A stretch of 64,000 bases of DNA from RGEC01 sp964626685 (GCA_964626685.1 CAZVJY010000003.1:1-64000); one strand, 5' to 3'; counted from the stretch's first letter, positions 26,390 to 37,594 are shown. Numbers and translations: made by a program. Notes: generated from the letters alone by a model not told the origin.

Positions 26390-27817
26390 ATGAAACTCAC
26401 CGTATGGGGCGCAGCCCAACAGGTTACCGGAAGTAAACACCTGCTGGAACTCCCCGGAGGCACCCGTGTATTGGTGGATTGTGGTTTGGACTACGAAAAA
26501 CGGCAGGAGTTTGAGGAGCGCAACAACCGTTTTCCATTCGATCCCAAAAGCATTGATTTGCTAATTCTTACCCACGCCCACATAGATCACAGCGGCAATG
26601 TACCCAACCTGATACGGCAGGGTTTTGAAGGTCATATTCTTTGTACTCCGCCCACCCTGGAACTCAGTGATTATTTGCTTCAGGATAGCCTGAACATTCA
26701 GCGTATGGAAATTGCGGCTAAGATGAAATCTTTAAAGCGTAAACACGGGAAAAAAGGCAAACACTACGGCGGGAGTGAACCAAAGCCTCTGTATTCACGC
26801 AAGCACATTGCCGATATGATGGACATGGCCCTGCTGATGGAATACGGGCACCTTTATGAATATAATGAAGAGCTGAGTGTAGAATTTCTGCAGGCCGGAC
26901 ACATCCTGGGTGCAGGCAGCGCTGTGCTGCATATAAAAACTGCTGAAGGCATTAAAACAGTAGGTTTCACGGGCGATCTGGGCAATTACCAAAGCAAGCT
27001 GGTGCCCGACCCACAGCCCATGCCCCAGCCTGATTTTATTATCAGCGAAAGTACTTACGGAGGCCGAAACCACACGGTTTCGCCACTCAGGGCAGAGGAA
27101 GAGATACTCAAGCATGTACAGGAAACCTGCGTGGAAAAGGGCGGAAAGCTTGTGATTCCCGCTTTCAGTGTGGGACGAACCCAGGCCATTATTTTTACGC
27201 TGAATCAACTCTACCGAAGCGGCAGATTGCCTAACATAAAAGTGTTTACCGACAGTCCTCTGGCCATTCGCAGTACATCCGTGTATCAGCACAATGTGGA
27301 TCACTTGAATGAAGAGGCAGCGGCATTCCATAAGCAGTATGGATCTTTGTTTGATTTCCCGCTGCTGAATGTGGTGGAACATGAAAGGGAAAGCGATTTG
27401 CTGAGTGTTTTACCCGAACCCTGTGTGATCATCTCAGCGGCAGGCATGGTAGAAGGCGGCAGGATACAAATGCACGTGAGAAATAATGTGGGTGATGCCC
27501 GCAACACCATTCTCATAGCGGGTTTTTGTGCCGAAGGTACACTGGGTCACCGTTTGTTGCAGGGGCAAAACTTTGTGGAGATCAACTACAAGCAAAGGCC
27601 TGTTCATGCCGATATCAGAAGAACCGACGCATTTAGTGCTCATCCCGATCATGCGGGATTACTGAAGTATTTAAGAGCAAGTTCAGGTAAAAATACCCGT
27701 GGGGTGTTTTTGGTGCACGGCGATGCCCGACAGATGGAACTGATGGCAGCGGATATTGATTTTTGTAAGGCGATTATTCCCCAAAAAGGGCAGACCTATA
27801 ACCTGTCGGAACTGTAA
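26390..27817 (+). CDS. Metallo-beta-lactamase/beta-CASP ribonuclease (CPSF-like)
   Basis: The 475-residue protein has the zinc motif THAHIDHSG (HxHxDH) near residue 64, a second His in LQAGHILGAGSA, the Asp in FTGDLGN, and then a beta-CASP domain (VIPAFSVGRTQAIIF, ISAAGMVEGGR) and the final FSAHPDHAGL. This is the RNA-processing branch of the fold, similar to eukaryotic CPSF73 and to bacterial YsgA-type proteins, and distinct from RNase J because it lacks its C-terminal domain. A role in RNA maturation or decay is likely. Confidence 0.88.
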   Translation: MKLTVWGAAQQVTGSKHLLELPGGTRVLVDCGLDYEKRQEFEERNNRFPFDPKSIDLLILTHAHIDHSGNVPNLIRQGFEGHILCTPPTLELSDYLLQDSLNIQRMEIAAKMKSLKRKHGKKGKHYGGSEPKPLYSRKHIADMMDMALLMEYGHLYEYNEELSVEFLQAGHILGAGSAVLHIKTAEGIKTVGFTGDLGNYQSKLVPDPQPMPQPDFIISESTYGGRNHTVSPLRAEEEILKHVQETCVEKGGKLVIPAFSVGRTQAIIFTLNQLYRSGRLPNIKVFTDSPLAIRSTSVYQHNVDHLNEEAAAFHKQYGSLFDFPLLNVVEHERESDLLSVLPEPCVIISAAGMVEGGRIQMHVRNNVGDARNTILIAGFCAEGTLGHRLLQGQNFVEINYKQRPVHADIRRTDAFSAHPDHAGLLKYLRASSGKNTRGVFLVHGDARQMELMAADIDFCKAIIPQKGQTYNLSEL

Positions 27818-27852
27818 ACAAAATGAGCTTAATGGCGCTCTGAGCAAACTGT

Positions 27853-27875
27853 CATGCTGAGCTTGTCGAAGCATG
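27853..27875. repeat. Interrupted palindrome, REP-like
   Basis: CATGCT and AGCATG flank the 11-nt centre GAGCTTGTCGA. Sequences of this type (GAGCTTGTCGAAG within a palindrome) are often dispersed in intergenic DNA of environmental bacteria; copy number cannot be judged here because only one copy is in the window. Confidence 0.45.
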
Positions 27876-27996
27876 GCCTTGACCTATTCAGCACGCTCAT
27901 GAGCATGCAGATAAATCATTATCTTTCTTCCATCTTTTTGTGGAAAAAGGTGGAGCCAAAACCATTGACGGCCCAAGGCGCTTTCCTCAGCGCAAG

Positions 27997-28096
27997 NNNN
28001 NNNNNNNNNNNNNNNNNNNNNNNNNNNNNNNNNNNNNNNNNNNNNNNNNNNNNNNNNNNNNNNNNNNNNNNNNNNNNNNNNNNNNNNNNNNNNNNN
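27997..28096. other. Assembly gap, 100 N
   Basis: There are exactly 100 unknown bases between the beta-CASP gene and the CRP-like gene. The missing piece could be short or could contain a repeat or further genes. Confidence 0.95.
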
Positions 28097-28317
28097 GGCC
28101 GCCAAAGCGGGGATAAAACGAATGTGTGCAGAAAAGCAAAAGGACTGTAACTGCAAAAGCACGATAACTGATGCTGTTATGTATGGATCTTCAAAATATG
28201 ATTTGGCGACTAAATTTAGGTAATCAAATAAGAAAATTTACTTCCAACTGTTAAGTCTTTGCACAGGGTATGAGTGAAGACGCTACCGACCAGGCGAATC
28301 TCGATTTTGCGTTCATC

Positions 28318-28341
28318 CGGTCCCCTCTCCACCGGGGACCG
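28318..28341. repeat. Perfect 8-bp GC-rich hairpin
   Basis: CGGTCCCC and GGGGACCG pair perfectly around TCTCCACC. No T-run follows on either side, so it is unlikely to be a simple terminator; it may be a repeat unit or part of a small structured RNA. Confidence 0.5.
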
Positions 28342-28450
28342 CTCGTGGAAGCGGTTTTGAACGGTATTTTCCTTAGTAATTGAGTTTTTCCTGCAGGTTG
28401 TTCTTTTTGGAAGGTGTTCGGCAGGGCTGGTCCTACAGGGCTAAAGGTTT

Positions 28451-29089
28451 TTATCTCTTATCAAGGTTCACTAGTTCCAAATGGTAACGGTGCAATACAA
28501 TCTCGCCGTTTTCTTCCATTTTTTTCAGCAGCCTGCTGATCACCTCACGGCTCGAATTCAGCTCATTCGCAATCTCCTGGTGGGTGATATGGATATCATC
28601 GGTTTTCAACTGCTCGCTGTGCTTTTTCAAGTAAATCCGTAAACGTTCGTCCATATGCCGGAAAGCCACTTGGTCGAAGGCGTCAATCAGGTCCATGTAA
28701 CGCTGACGGTAACTATCGAGCACAAAATTGCTCCAGCTGTGGTATTGCTGCATCCATCGGTCTACATCCTGCACGGGTAGCGTGATTAGTTCGGTGTCCT
28801 GTACCGCCTTGGCCATCACCGGACTGTCTAGCTGCCGGATGGCACAATTTAGGGTTAGTGCGCATGCTTGACCGGGTTGCAGATAATACATGAAAAATTC
28901 ATGGCCGTTGAGATCCTCGCGGTATACTTTTACCAGCCCATCGGCCACCAGCTGGGTGTTGGGCATAAATTGACCCGTTTTTACCAGCATATCACCGGCC
29001 TTTACGCTTCGAATACTGCCCAGGTTTTTAATCTCTTCAAGTAATGCAGGCTCGAGGGTAGGAAATAGCTTGTGAATATCCGCTTGCAT
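28451..29089 (-). CDS. CRP/FNR-family transcriptional regulator
   Basis: The 212 residues comprise an N-terminal cyclic-nucleotide-type beta-roll (about 20-120), a long dimer helix and a C-terminal Crp-type winged helix with THQEIANELNSSREVISRLL as the DNA-recognition region. No FNR-type iron-sulfur cysteine cluster is present, and the cyclic-AMP-binding PRSA motif is not seen, so the effector is unknown. Such regulators in Bacteroidota often respond to redox or anaerobic conditions. It is divergent from uvrB with about 66 bp between starts, and each gene has its own exact promoter box there. Confidence 0.9.
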   Translation of the reverse strand: MQADIHKLFPTLEPALLEEIKNLGSIRSVKAGDMLVKTGQFMPNTQLVADGLVKVYREDLNGHEFFMYYLQPGQACALTLNCAIRQLDSPVMAKAVQDTELITLPVQDVDRWMQQYHSWSNFVLDSYRQRYMDLIDAFDQVAFRHMDERLRIYLKKHSEQLKTDDIHITHQEIANELNSSREVISRLLKKMEENGEIVLHRYHLELVNLDKR

Positions 29090-29096
29090 AGTATCA

Positions 29097-29104
29097 CAAA
29101 TATA
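29097..29104 (-). promoter_or_regulatory. TAnnTTTG promoter box of the CRP-like gene
   Basis: The minus strand reads TATATTTG, an exact match, 7 nt before ATG 29089. Confidence 0.6.
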
Positions 29105-29141
29105 GACTAATTACTATCAACAATCGGTATGCACTTGGTGT

Positions 29142-29149
29142 TAACTTTG
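29142..29149 (+). promoter_or_regulatory. TAnnTTTG promoter box of uvrB
   Basis: TAACTTTG is an exact match and lies 6 nt before ATG 29156. Because it is downstream of the in-frame ATG at 29129, it argues for 29156 as the real start. Confidence 0.6.
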
Positions 29150-29155
29150 CCGGAC

Positions 29156-31183
<2,028 letters not shown>

Positions 31184-31196
31184 AGTACAGTCTAAA

Positions 31197-34100
31197 TCAG
31201 TAACCGCCCAGATTTTTAAATATAACAGGTTTTGCTTCTTCAGCAGTTACCTTGAATGCAATCCATTGTTTGGCAAAAAATGCATTCACCCTTGCAGTGA
31301 TGCGGGCTGTTTCCCGCTCTGCGGTCTGGAGTGCTGCCTCTGCATTGCCCCCTGGTAATTTTGCACTGCCAATACTACTGGCTGCAGCTCCCAGTCTATC
31401 GTTTAGCCGCACCGATACATCTTCATAGCCCCTGAAATCTTCGCGCAGCATGAATAAATCCTTAAGTACTGCAATAGAGTCTCTGATGGGTTCAACGAGT
31501 TTTTTTAAACGGACGATAGTGCTGTCATCCTCATAGCTTGTTTTTAGCACCACATCCAGGGTTTTTTCTGCTTCCTTCAATCCTTCAAATGCTTTGTATG
31601 CTTTTTCCGTTGTGGTTTTGAGTCTTTCCATCATCGCTTTTCTAATCTGTTCTGCGGAAACATCGTATGGCTCCTGCCAGGTTTCTTTTACCTCTACCCA
31701 GGTGCTATCGGAACCTTTACCTGTGCTCATAACCAGTTTGTATTTACCCGGCGCTACGCGCATGCCTTCCGGCATGGCGGCATCGGCTTCAGGTGTTCTG
31801 TGCCCCGGGTATCGGAAACCATCTGCAATCAGGCGCCAGGTAATGCGGTAAATGCCTGCGCTGTCAATGCTGAATTTGTGGGTGCGGATAAGTTTGTTGC
31901 CGGCATCATAAACCTTTCCGGTAATCTTGGTTTTCTCCCATTTGCCTGTTTTGCTGTTTTTGGTTCCGCTGCAATAGTAGGTAATATAGCTGCCAAAAGG
32001 CTTGTTCTCGGCTTCGTAGGATGCATCCGCACCAAATCTGACCCCGGAGGGCTGTATGTAATTCGCCAGATAACCATGGGTGGCGCTGATAATAGCCAGG
32101 TTTTTCGCTCCAATACCGTTTTGGGTTAGTTTGCCCAGCGCTTTTGCATCATCCAGAATCCATATGCCGCGGCCAAATGTTCCTACCACCAGGTCTCCCT
32201 CGGTTTTCTGGTATTTCATGTCTTGTGCCGGTGTGGCTGGAAAACCGGGATATCGGCGCCAGTCTTTGCCTTCGTTAAAGCTAATCCATAAACCGTGGTC
32301 TGTGCCCAGGAAAACAGTTTGTTCAAAGCCGGGCAGAGGCAATACGCTGAGGCAATGGCCACTTACTTTTGAAGCAGTGAGGAGACGTGACCAGGTTTTT
32401 CCAAAATCTTTGGTTACAAACAGGTAGGGCGAGAAATCATTATTGCGGTAATTATTGGCTACTACCCAGGCTTCTCCTGCGTTTTTTGGATTAACATAAA
32501 TATAGGGAATCCAGCATGCTTTAGGCAATCCAGGTATTTTAGGCGACAGGTTGTTCCATGTTTTTCCGGCATCGCGTGTCAGTTGCAGATTGCCGTCGTC
32601 GGTTCCCACCCAAATTACAGCGGTATCGCTCTCTGCAGGCGATATGGCAATGATGGTGCAGTGGTTTTCGGCATTGGTGGCATCAATGGTTAATCCACCA
32701 CTTTTTGCCTGGTGCATTTTTGATGTGTCGTTGGTGGTCAAATCCGGGGAAATGATGCTCCAGGAGCGACCACGATCAAGGCTTTTGTGTAAAAACTGGC
32801 TGCCGTAATAGACCCCATTTACATTATTGGGATGAATGGCAATACCGGCGTTCCAATTATAGCGCAAATACTGTCCTGTGGGGTGTTCGGGTTTGATGTT
32901 TTGGGTTCTGCCGCTTTTGAGGTTATACAGCGCAACATTGCCGCCCTGCCACATGGCATAACCAGTGTGGCTTTCACCTGGAATGGGAACCACATCAAAA
33001 CCATCACCGAAGAGCAGTTCCTGCCAATCGCTGTTGCGCAAGCCTCCGTATACCCAGCTGAAACCCGGTCCACGCCAGCTGCCGTTGTCCTGTAAACCAC
33101 CGTAAACATGATACGGAATGTCGTCATCTACATTCACGTGGTAAAATTGCCCAACCGGAATATTTTCTGCAAAACGCCAGTTTTCGCCACCGTCATAGCT
33201 GATATTCAGGCCGCCGTCATTGCCGTTGATAAGCATTTCAGAATTTTCAGGATGTATGTAGAATGCGTGGTGATCCGGGTGGATATGGCCCCAGTCAGCC
33301 AGAATCTGCCAGGTGCGGCCACCGTCTTCACTGCGTGCTACCTGACTCCATAGGCTGTAGATGCGGTTTTCATTTTTGGGATCCACATAGATTTCGTTGT
33401 AGTAGAAAGGACGGTTGCCCATATTTTCCTGGCTGCTCACTTTGTTCCAGGTGTATCCTCCATCGTGGCTGCCGTAAAAATCCAGTGTTTTACTTTCTAC
33501 GATGGCGTATACCCTATCGGGTTTGCTTGCCGAAATGCCAATGCCGATGCGGCCAAGAGGGCCTTCGGGTAAACCGTCTTTACTGTCCAGTTTTTTCCAT
33601 GTTTTACCGGCATCCAGGGTCATATACAACCCGCTTCCCGGTCCTCCGCTGTTGAAGTGGTATGGTTTACGGCGGTATTCCCACATGGCGGCAAACAACT
33701 TATTGGGGTTGGAAGGGTCCATTACCAGTTCTGCACAACCGCTCAGGTTGTTGGTAAAGAGCATGCGGTTCCAGGTTTTACCACCGTCCGTAGTTTTGTA
33801 AACGCCACGTTCTTCGTTCGGGCCCCAGATACTTCCCATAGCGGCCACATAGACCACATCGGGGTTGGTTGGGTCAATAATGATGCGGTGTATGGTTTTG
33901 GTTGCTGCAAGGCCTGTGAATATCCATGTTTTGCCTGCATCAATGCTTTTATAAATGCCTTTGCCGCTATTGTGGCTGTTGCGGGGATTGCCTTCTCCGG
34001 TGCCTGCCCAAACCACAGCAGGATTGCTCTGTTGAACTGCAATGGCACCGATGCTGCCCACATCAGCCTTGTCAAAAACCGGTTCCCAGGCGGTGCCTCC

Positions 34101-34319
34101 GCTGTAGCTTTTCCAAATTCCGCCGCTTGCAGCACCTGCATACATGATGTTAGGTTGCTTGTTTACCACCGCAATGGAAGTAATACGTCCACTCATGCCA
34201 GCAGGACCGATGTTGCGGAAGCTAAATGCAGACAATTGAGCGGAATCAGGGACATTCTGGGCCGCAAGATTCAGGGCGGTGAACAGCACACCGGAAAGCA
34301 GAAAGCGCAATGTGAACAT
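31197..34319 (-). CDS. Large secreted BNR/sortilin-like beta-propeller protein
   Basis: The 1040-residue product has a signal peptide (RFLLSGVLFTALNLAAQ) and then many Asp-box/BNR repeats of the form SxDxGxTW (for example TTDGGKTWN, LDAGKTWKK, SEDGGRTWQI, RDAGKTWNN), which build the ten-bladed propellers of the VPS10/sortilin type. The C-terminal 300 residues hold a beta domain with a FlgD-like pattern and a helical, coiled-coil-like region. No T9SS sorting domain is seen. Proteins of this kind are common in Bacteroidota and are often loosely called glycosyl hydrolases, but no catalytic residues are visible; a binding or scaffold role is more likely. Confidence 0.85.
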   Translation of the reverse strand: MFTLRFLLSGVLFTALNLAAQNVPDSAQLSAFSFRNIGPAGMSGRITSIAVVNKQPNIMYAGAASGGIWKSYSGGTAWEPVFDKADVGSIGAIAVQQSNPAVVWAGTGEGNPRNSHNSGKGIYKSIDAGKTWIFTGLAATKTIHRIIIDPTNPDVVYVAAMGSIWGPNEERGVYKTTDGGKTWNRMLFTNNLSGCAELVMDPSNPNKLFAAMWEYRRKPYHFNSGGPGSGLYMTLDAGKTWKKLDSKDGLPEGPLGRIGIGISASKPDRVYAIVESKTLDFYGSHDGGYTWNKVSSQENMGNRPFYYNEIYVDPKNENRIYSLWSQVARSEDGGRTWQILADWGHIHPDHHAFYIHPENSEMLINGNDGGLNISYDGGENWRFAENIPVGQFYHVNVDDDIPYHVYGGLQDNGSWRGPGFSWVYGGLRNSDWQELLFGDGFDVVPIPGESHTGYAMWQGGNVALYNLKSGRTQNIKPEHPTGQYLRYNWNAGIAIHPNNVNGVYYGSQFLHKSLDRGRSWSIISPDLTTNDTSKMHQAKSGGLTIDATNAENHCTIIAISPAESDTAVIWVGTDDGNLQLTRDAGKTWNNLSPKIPGLPKACWIPYIYVNPKNAGEAWVVANNYRNNDFSPYLFVTKDFGKTWSRLLTASKVSGHCLSVLPLPGFEQTVFLGTDHGLWISFNEGKDWRRYPGFPATPAQDMKYQKTEGDLVVGTFGRGIWILDDAKALGKLTQNGIGAKNLAIISATHGYLANYIQPSGVRFGADASYEAENKPFGSYITYYCSGTKNSKTGKWEKTKITGKVYDAGNKLIRTHKFSIDSAGIYRITWRLIADGFRYPGHRTPEADAAMPEGMRVAPGKYKLVMSTGKGSDSTWVEVKETWQEPYDVSAEQIRKAMMERLKTTTEKAYKAFEGLKEAEKTLDVVLKTSYEDDSTIVRLKKLVEPIRDSIAVLKDLFMLREDFRGYEDVSVRLNDRLGAAASSIGSAKLPGGNAEAALQTAERETARITARVNAFFAKQWIAFKVTAEEAKPVIFKNLGGY

Positions 34320-34438
34320 AGTCGGTAAAATTACGGTTTTTTCCCTTCAGGTGAAAATGGGGTAAATCTGTAATTTACGCTCTTTCAACGAACATATAGC
34401 GCTTTAAGGTTGTTTATATCTTTATTTCGCAAGCCTAC

Positions 34439-35740
34439 ATGTTTAAAAGTGCACTCATCGGTTTCTTTATTGTCGCTTCCATCATCGTTTTTATTGATTT
34501 GTATGCCTGGCAGGGAGTAAAACTGCTCACAGCCGGCTGGTCTGCCAAAGCAAGGAATATCCTGAAATGGAGCTACTGGGGCTGGACCGCAGCAGGATTT
34601 TTCTTTTTCATGTTTCTGAGAATGGGTCTCTTTGAGGTTTCCCAAACCACGCTTAGGGTAATCAGCAGTGTGATGTTTGCCGTGTTTTTTGCCAAATTGT
34701 TTTGGTGTGTTTTTTTGCTGATTGACGATGCTTCGCGCCTGTTTCGATGGCTTTACAGCCGCTATGCGGAAAAGGGGGAAGTTGTTGCTGCTGAAGGTGG
34801 AATCACAAGATATAAGTTCTTGAGCTGGATGGGGCTTGGACTGGGTTCGGCGTTTATTGGCGGCAGTGTATGGGGTATTGCCAAAGGTGCACACAATTAT
34901 GTCGTAAGAAGAAAAACCTTGAGTATTAAGGGTTTGCCATCAGCGTTTAACGGGACGAAAATTGTACAGCTAAGCGACATTCACAGTGGTAGTTTTTGGA
35001 GCTATGATGCCGTGAAACGGGGTGTGGATATGGTTTTGGCAGAAAAGCCTGATGTGTTCTTCTTTACAGGAGACCTGGTGAATGACAGAGCAGAGGAAAT
35101 AGAACCTTGGGTGGAGTTGTTTGGCCAAATTGAGGCCCCTGTGGGCAAATTTAGTATTTTGGGCAACCACGATTACGGAGACTACGTGCCTTGGCCTGAT
35201 TATGATCCCTTACAGGCAAAACTGGATCAGAAAGAGAAAGGTTTTTACCGAACACCCTTGCAGCAGCGCAACCTGGAAAAACTGATCAGACATCACGGGG
35301 AAATGGGCTGGGAATTGCTGCTCAATGAGCACAGGGTAATTGAAAAAAACGGGGAGAAACTAAGTATTGTGGGCGTAGAGAATTGGAGCAATAAAGGACG
35401 TTTCCCAAAATATGGCAAGCTGGATGAGGCTTTGAAAGGTACTGAAGGGTTGACCAAGTTGCTGCTTAGCCACGATCCCAGCCACTGGCGAGAGCAGGTG
35501 CTGGGCCATCAGCCCGAAATTGCCGTTACCTTCAGTGGGCACACCCATGGTATGCAGTTTGGGGTAGATACCCGTTTTTATCGCTGGAGTCCGGTAAAAT
35601 TGCTTTATAAAGAGTGGCTGGATTTATACTCAGAAGGAGACCAGCATTTGTATGTGAACAGGGGCTTTGGCTACCTGGGATATCCCGGTAGAATTGGGGT
35701 GTTTCCGGAGATTTCTGTTTTTACCCTTAAGGCTATTTAA
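34439..35740 (+). CDS. Membrane-anchored metallophosphoesterase
   Basis: The 433-residue protein starts with about four hydrophobic segments (to residue 150) and continues with a calcineurin-like phosphoesterase domain: LSDIHSGSF (DxH), FFTGDLVND (GDxxD), LGNHDYGD (GNHD), LLSHDP and FSGHTHG (GHxH). Two metals are bound by these residues. YkuE-like relatives act on lipid or phosphodiester substrates outside the cytoplasmic membrane, but the substrate is not predictable here. recX follows after 29 bp. Confidence 0.9.
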   Translation: MFKSALIGFFIVASIIVFIDLYAWQGVKLLTAGWSAKARNILKWSYWGWTAAGFFFFMFLRMGLFEVSQTTLRVISSVMFAVFFAKLFWCVFLLIDDASRLFRWLYSRYAEKGEVVAAEGGITRYKFLSWMGLGLGSAFIGGSVWGIAKGAHNYVVRRKTLSIKGLPSAFNGTKIVQLSDIHSGSFWSYDAVKRGVDMVLAEKPDVFFFTGDLVNDRAEEIEPWVELFGQIEAPVGKFSILGNHDYGDYVPWPDYDPLQAKLDQKEKGFYRTPLQQRNLEKLIRHHGEMGWELLLNEHRVIEKNGEKLSIVGVENWSNKGRFPKYGKLDEALKGTEGLTKLLLSHDPSHWREQVLGHQPEIAVTFSGHTHGMQFGVDTRFYRWSPVKLLYKEWLDLYSEGDQHLYVNRGFGYLGYPGRIGVFPEISVFTLKAI

Positions 35741-35769
35741 CATTGCGCCCAATCCATTAATTTGGCAAT

Positions 35770-36264
35770 ATGCAACCCCATTCCGGTAAGCCCAAAACGC
35801 GACCCACACTTCAACAGGCGAGGCTAAAAGCCGAGAAGTACTGTGCATATCAGGAGCGCAGTCAGCTGGAAGTGAAAAACAAGTTGCTCGGGATGGGATT
35901 AAATACTTCCGAAACCAATGAAATTCTGGTGGATTTGGTTAGGGATAATTTTATCAATGAGGAGCGATTTGCATACGCTTTTGCCAGAGGAAAGTTAAAA
36001 ATTAAAAAGTGGGGTAATCGTAAAATTGCCATAGCTTTAAAGAACAAAGGAATAACAGAAAGCTTAATACAAAGGATTTTGAAAGAAATAGATCCCACTC
36101 AATATATTGAAGAATTGCGATTTAATATTGAGAAAAAAGACAGAACTATCAAGGAAAAGGATCCATGGAAAAGGGCAGGAAAGCTCAAGCAATTTTTAAT
36201 TGGTAAAGGATTTGAGCCGGAACTGGTTTTTAGGGAAGTAGATGCATTTGTGAAATCGCATTAA
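35770..36264 (+). CDS. recX: Regulatory protein RecX
   Basis: RecX binds RecA filaments and limits their growth. The 164-residue protein shows the three-helix RecX repeats: AEKYCAYQERSQLEVKNKL, INEERFAYAFARGKLKIKKWG (the signature F-A-x-x-F-x-R-x-K-x-x-x-x-x-G) and GKGFEPELVFREVDAF. Basic residues dominate. It is more AT-rich than its neighbours. recA is not in the window. Start ATG 35770 lies 7 nt after a box one base short of consensus (TAATTTG). The 3' end overlaps the small membrane gene on the other strand by 4 bp. Confidence 0.92.
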   Translation: MQPHSGKPKTRPTLQQARLKAEKYCAYQERSQLEVKNKLLGMGLNTSETNEILVDLVRDNFINEERFAYAFARGKLKIKKWGNRKIAIALKNKGITESLIQRILKEIDPTQYIEELRFNIEKKDRTIKEKDPWKRAGKLKQFLIGKGFEPELVFREVDAFVKSH

Positions 36265-36449
36265 ACTATCCACCAAAGCACCCATAAAAGGAGCGTAGCA
36301 GCCACGCCGGTCCGGTGCCATTTTACCGCAAACAGCCGCTGTTCCAGTGCTTTACTGAACATTTTATCTAAAATCCACAAAACACTGGGAACAAAAACGA
36401 AGAAAAAACCTGTGAGAATGGCACCGAGCAGTAAACAGTGCCGCAACAT
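36261..36449 (-). CDS. Small two-helix membrane protein
   Basis: The 62-residue product has hydrophobic segments at about 5-26 and 46-62, separated by the basic stretch KALEQRLFAVKWHR, so it should span the inner membrane twice. I do not recognise a family. Its ATG overlaps the stop of the upstream ACMSD-like gene (TAATG), a strong sign of translational coupling and of a genuine gene. It may assist transport or localisation linked to that enzyme; that is a guess from position. Confidence 0.6.
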   Translation of the reverse strand: MLRHCLLLGAILTGFFFVFVPSVLWILDKMFSKALEQRLFAVKWHRTGVAATLLLWVLWWIV

Positions 36450-37480
36450 TATAAAAACAGTTTTTTATCCAGGCCCAACCACTCCATGGCACTGTCGCCC
36501 AGCATGATTTGTTTGGTGGCATCCGGAATACTGAGCGAACGAATCAGTTCGCCGGGAATATCTTCACCCAGCGGGTAGGGATAATCGGTACCCATGCAAA
36601 TGCGATTCGGACCCATCAGTTCCATCAGGTATTCCAGCATGCGGGCGTCGTGGGTGAGGCTGTCAACCCAGAATTGTCCAAGGTATTTAGCCGGATCATG
36701 GGGATTGTCAACTGCGACCAAATCGGGGCGGCAGCGCCAGCCATGCTGTATGCGTCCAAATGTTCCGGGAAAAGCACCTCCACCGTGGGCAAAGGCTACC
36801 CGTAGTTTGGGCAACCTCTCAAAAATCCCGCCGAATATCATGCAGCTCATGGCCAATGCGGTTTCAGCCGGCATGCCTACCAGCCATGGAAGCCAGTACT
36901 TAGGCATTTTGGTTTTGGCCATCCACCACCAGGGGTGCACAAACAAGGCCATGTCCAAGTCCTGCATAGCTTCGAAAATGGGGAAAAGCTCGGGCTGGTT
37001 CAGGTTCCAGTGGTTGATATGCGAACCAATCTGAATGCCTTTGAGACCAATGGCTTTGCATCGCTCCAGTTCCTGAATGGCCATGCCGCTGTGCTGCATA
37101 GGCAACGTGCCCAGTCCTATAAAACGTTTGGGGTACCGCTCCACAATACCGGCAATGTGGTCATTGAGAAATTTTGAAATTTCCAGGGTGTCTTTCGGTT
37201 CTGCCCAATAACTGAACATAACCGGTACGGTGCTCAGTACCTGCACATCCACGGGATGGGCATGGGCATCACATTCGTGTATTCGCTGAGCGGGATCCCA
37301 GTTGTTGCTTTCTATTTCCCTGAACAATTCACCATCCATCATCATACGTGCGCAGCACGGTTTGTGGTGCTGCAGGCTGATGAATTCACCATAGCCGAAT
37401 TTTGCTTTCCAGTCCGGCAAATGCTCCGGAATAATGTGGGTGTGAATATCAACCGTAAAAAAACGAGAGGGATCGCTCAT
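36449..37480 (-). CDS. 2-amino-3-carboxymuconate-6-semialdehyde decarboxylase (ACMSD)-like amidohydrolase
   Basis: ACMSD is a zinc enzyme of the amidohydrolase superfamily that removes the carboxylate from the ring-opened product of 3-hydroxyanthranilate, steering tryptophan breakdown away from NAD synthesis. The 343 residues share many segments with animal ACMSD as I remember it: DIHTHIIPE (metal His13 and His15), FGYGEFISLQHH, LSTVPVMFSYWA, GLGTLPMQ, FVHPW, AKYWLPWLVGMPAET-like KYWLPWLVGMPAE, FAHGGGAFP and GTDYPYPLGE (metal Asp). No other kynurenine-pathway gene is near. ATG 37480 follows an exact promoter box by 8 nt. Confidence 0.88.
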   Translation of the reverse strand: MSDPSRFFTVDIHTHIIPEHLPDWKAKFGYGEFISLQHHKPCCARMMMDGELFREIESNNWDPAQRIHECDAHAHPVDVQVLSTVPVMFSYWAEPKDTLEISKFLNDHIAGIVERYPKRFIGLGTLPMQHSGMAIQELERCKAIGLKGIQIGSHINHWNLNQPELFPIFEAMQDLDMALFVHPWWWMAKTKMPKYWLPWLVGMPAETALAMSCMIFGGIFERLPKLRVAFAHGGGAFPGTFGRIQHGWRCRPDLVAVDNPHDPAKYLGQFWVDSLTHDARMLEYLMELMGPNRICMGTDYPYPLGEDIPGELIRSLSIPDATKQIMLGDSAMEWLGLDKKLFL

Positions 37481-37488
37481 GGGTTTTG

Positions 37489-37496
37489 CAAAAATA
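37489..37496 (-). promoter_or_regulatory. TAnnTTTG promoter box of the ACMSD-like gene
   Basis: The minus strand reads TATTTTTG, an exact match, 8 nt before ATG 37480. Confidence 0.6.
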
Positions 37497-37586
37497 AGAG
37501 ATTGACGAAACTTCCTGTGAATGGATTTTTGCCGGAATGGGAGGCACTTTTGATACGTTGCCTGCTCTTTGTTGGTTTTAAAAACC

Positions 37587-37594
37587 TATTTTTG
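37587..37594 (+). promoter_or_regulatory. TAnnTTTG promoter box of the APC permease gene
   Basis: TATTTTTG is an exact match, with TTTG at 37568-37571 as a possible, rather close, -33 element. It lies 34 nt before ATG 37629. Confidence 0.55.

Larger units (their letters stand above)
27818..28450. other. Gene-poor intergenic region with hairpin repeats and a gap
   Basis: These 633 bases hold no reading frame I can support. They contain a short interrupted palindrome (27853-27875), a scaffold gap (27997-28096) and a strong GC hairpin (28318-28341). An assembly break beside such structures is expected if the region carries a dispersed repeat. No tRNA or known small RNA pattern was recognised. 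Confidence 0.6.

Noticed and set aside
28097..28450. Possible tmRNA, RNase P or other known small RNA in the gene-poor region
   Set aside because: None of the conserved sequence blocks of these RNAs could be found; only a single GC hairpin is clear.
33657..34328. Forward open frame antisense to the BNR protein gene
   Set aside because: The Asp-box repeats on the other strand explain the coding signal; the antisense product shows no domain.
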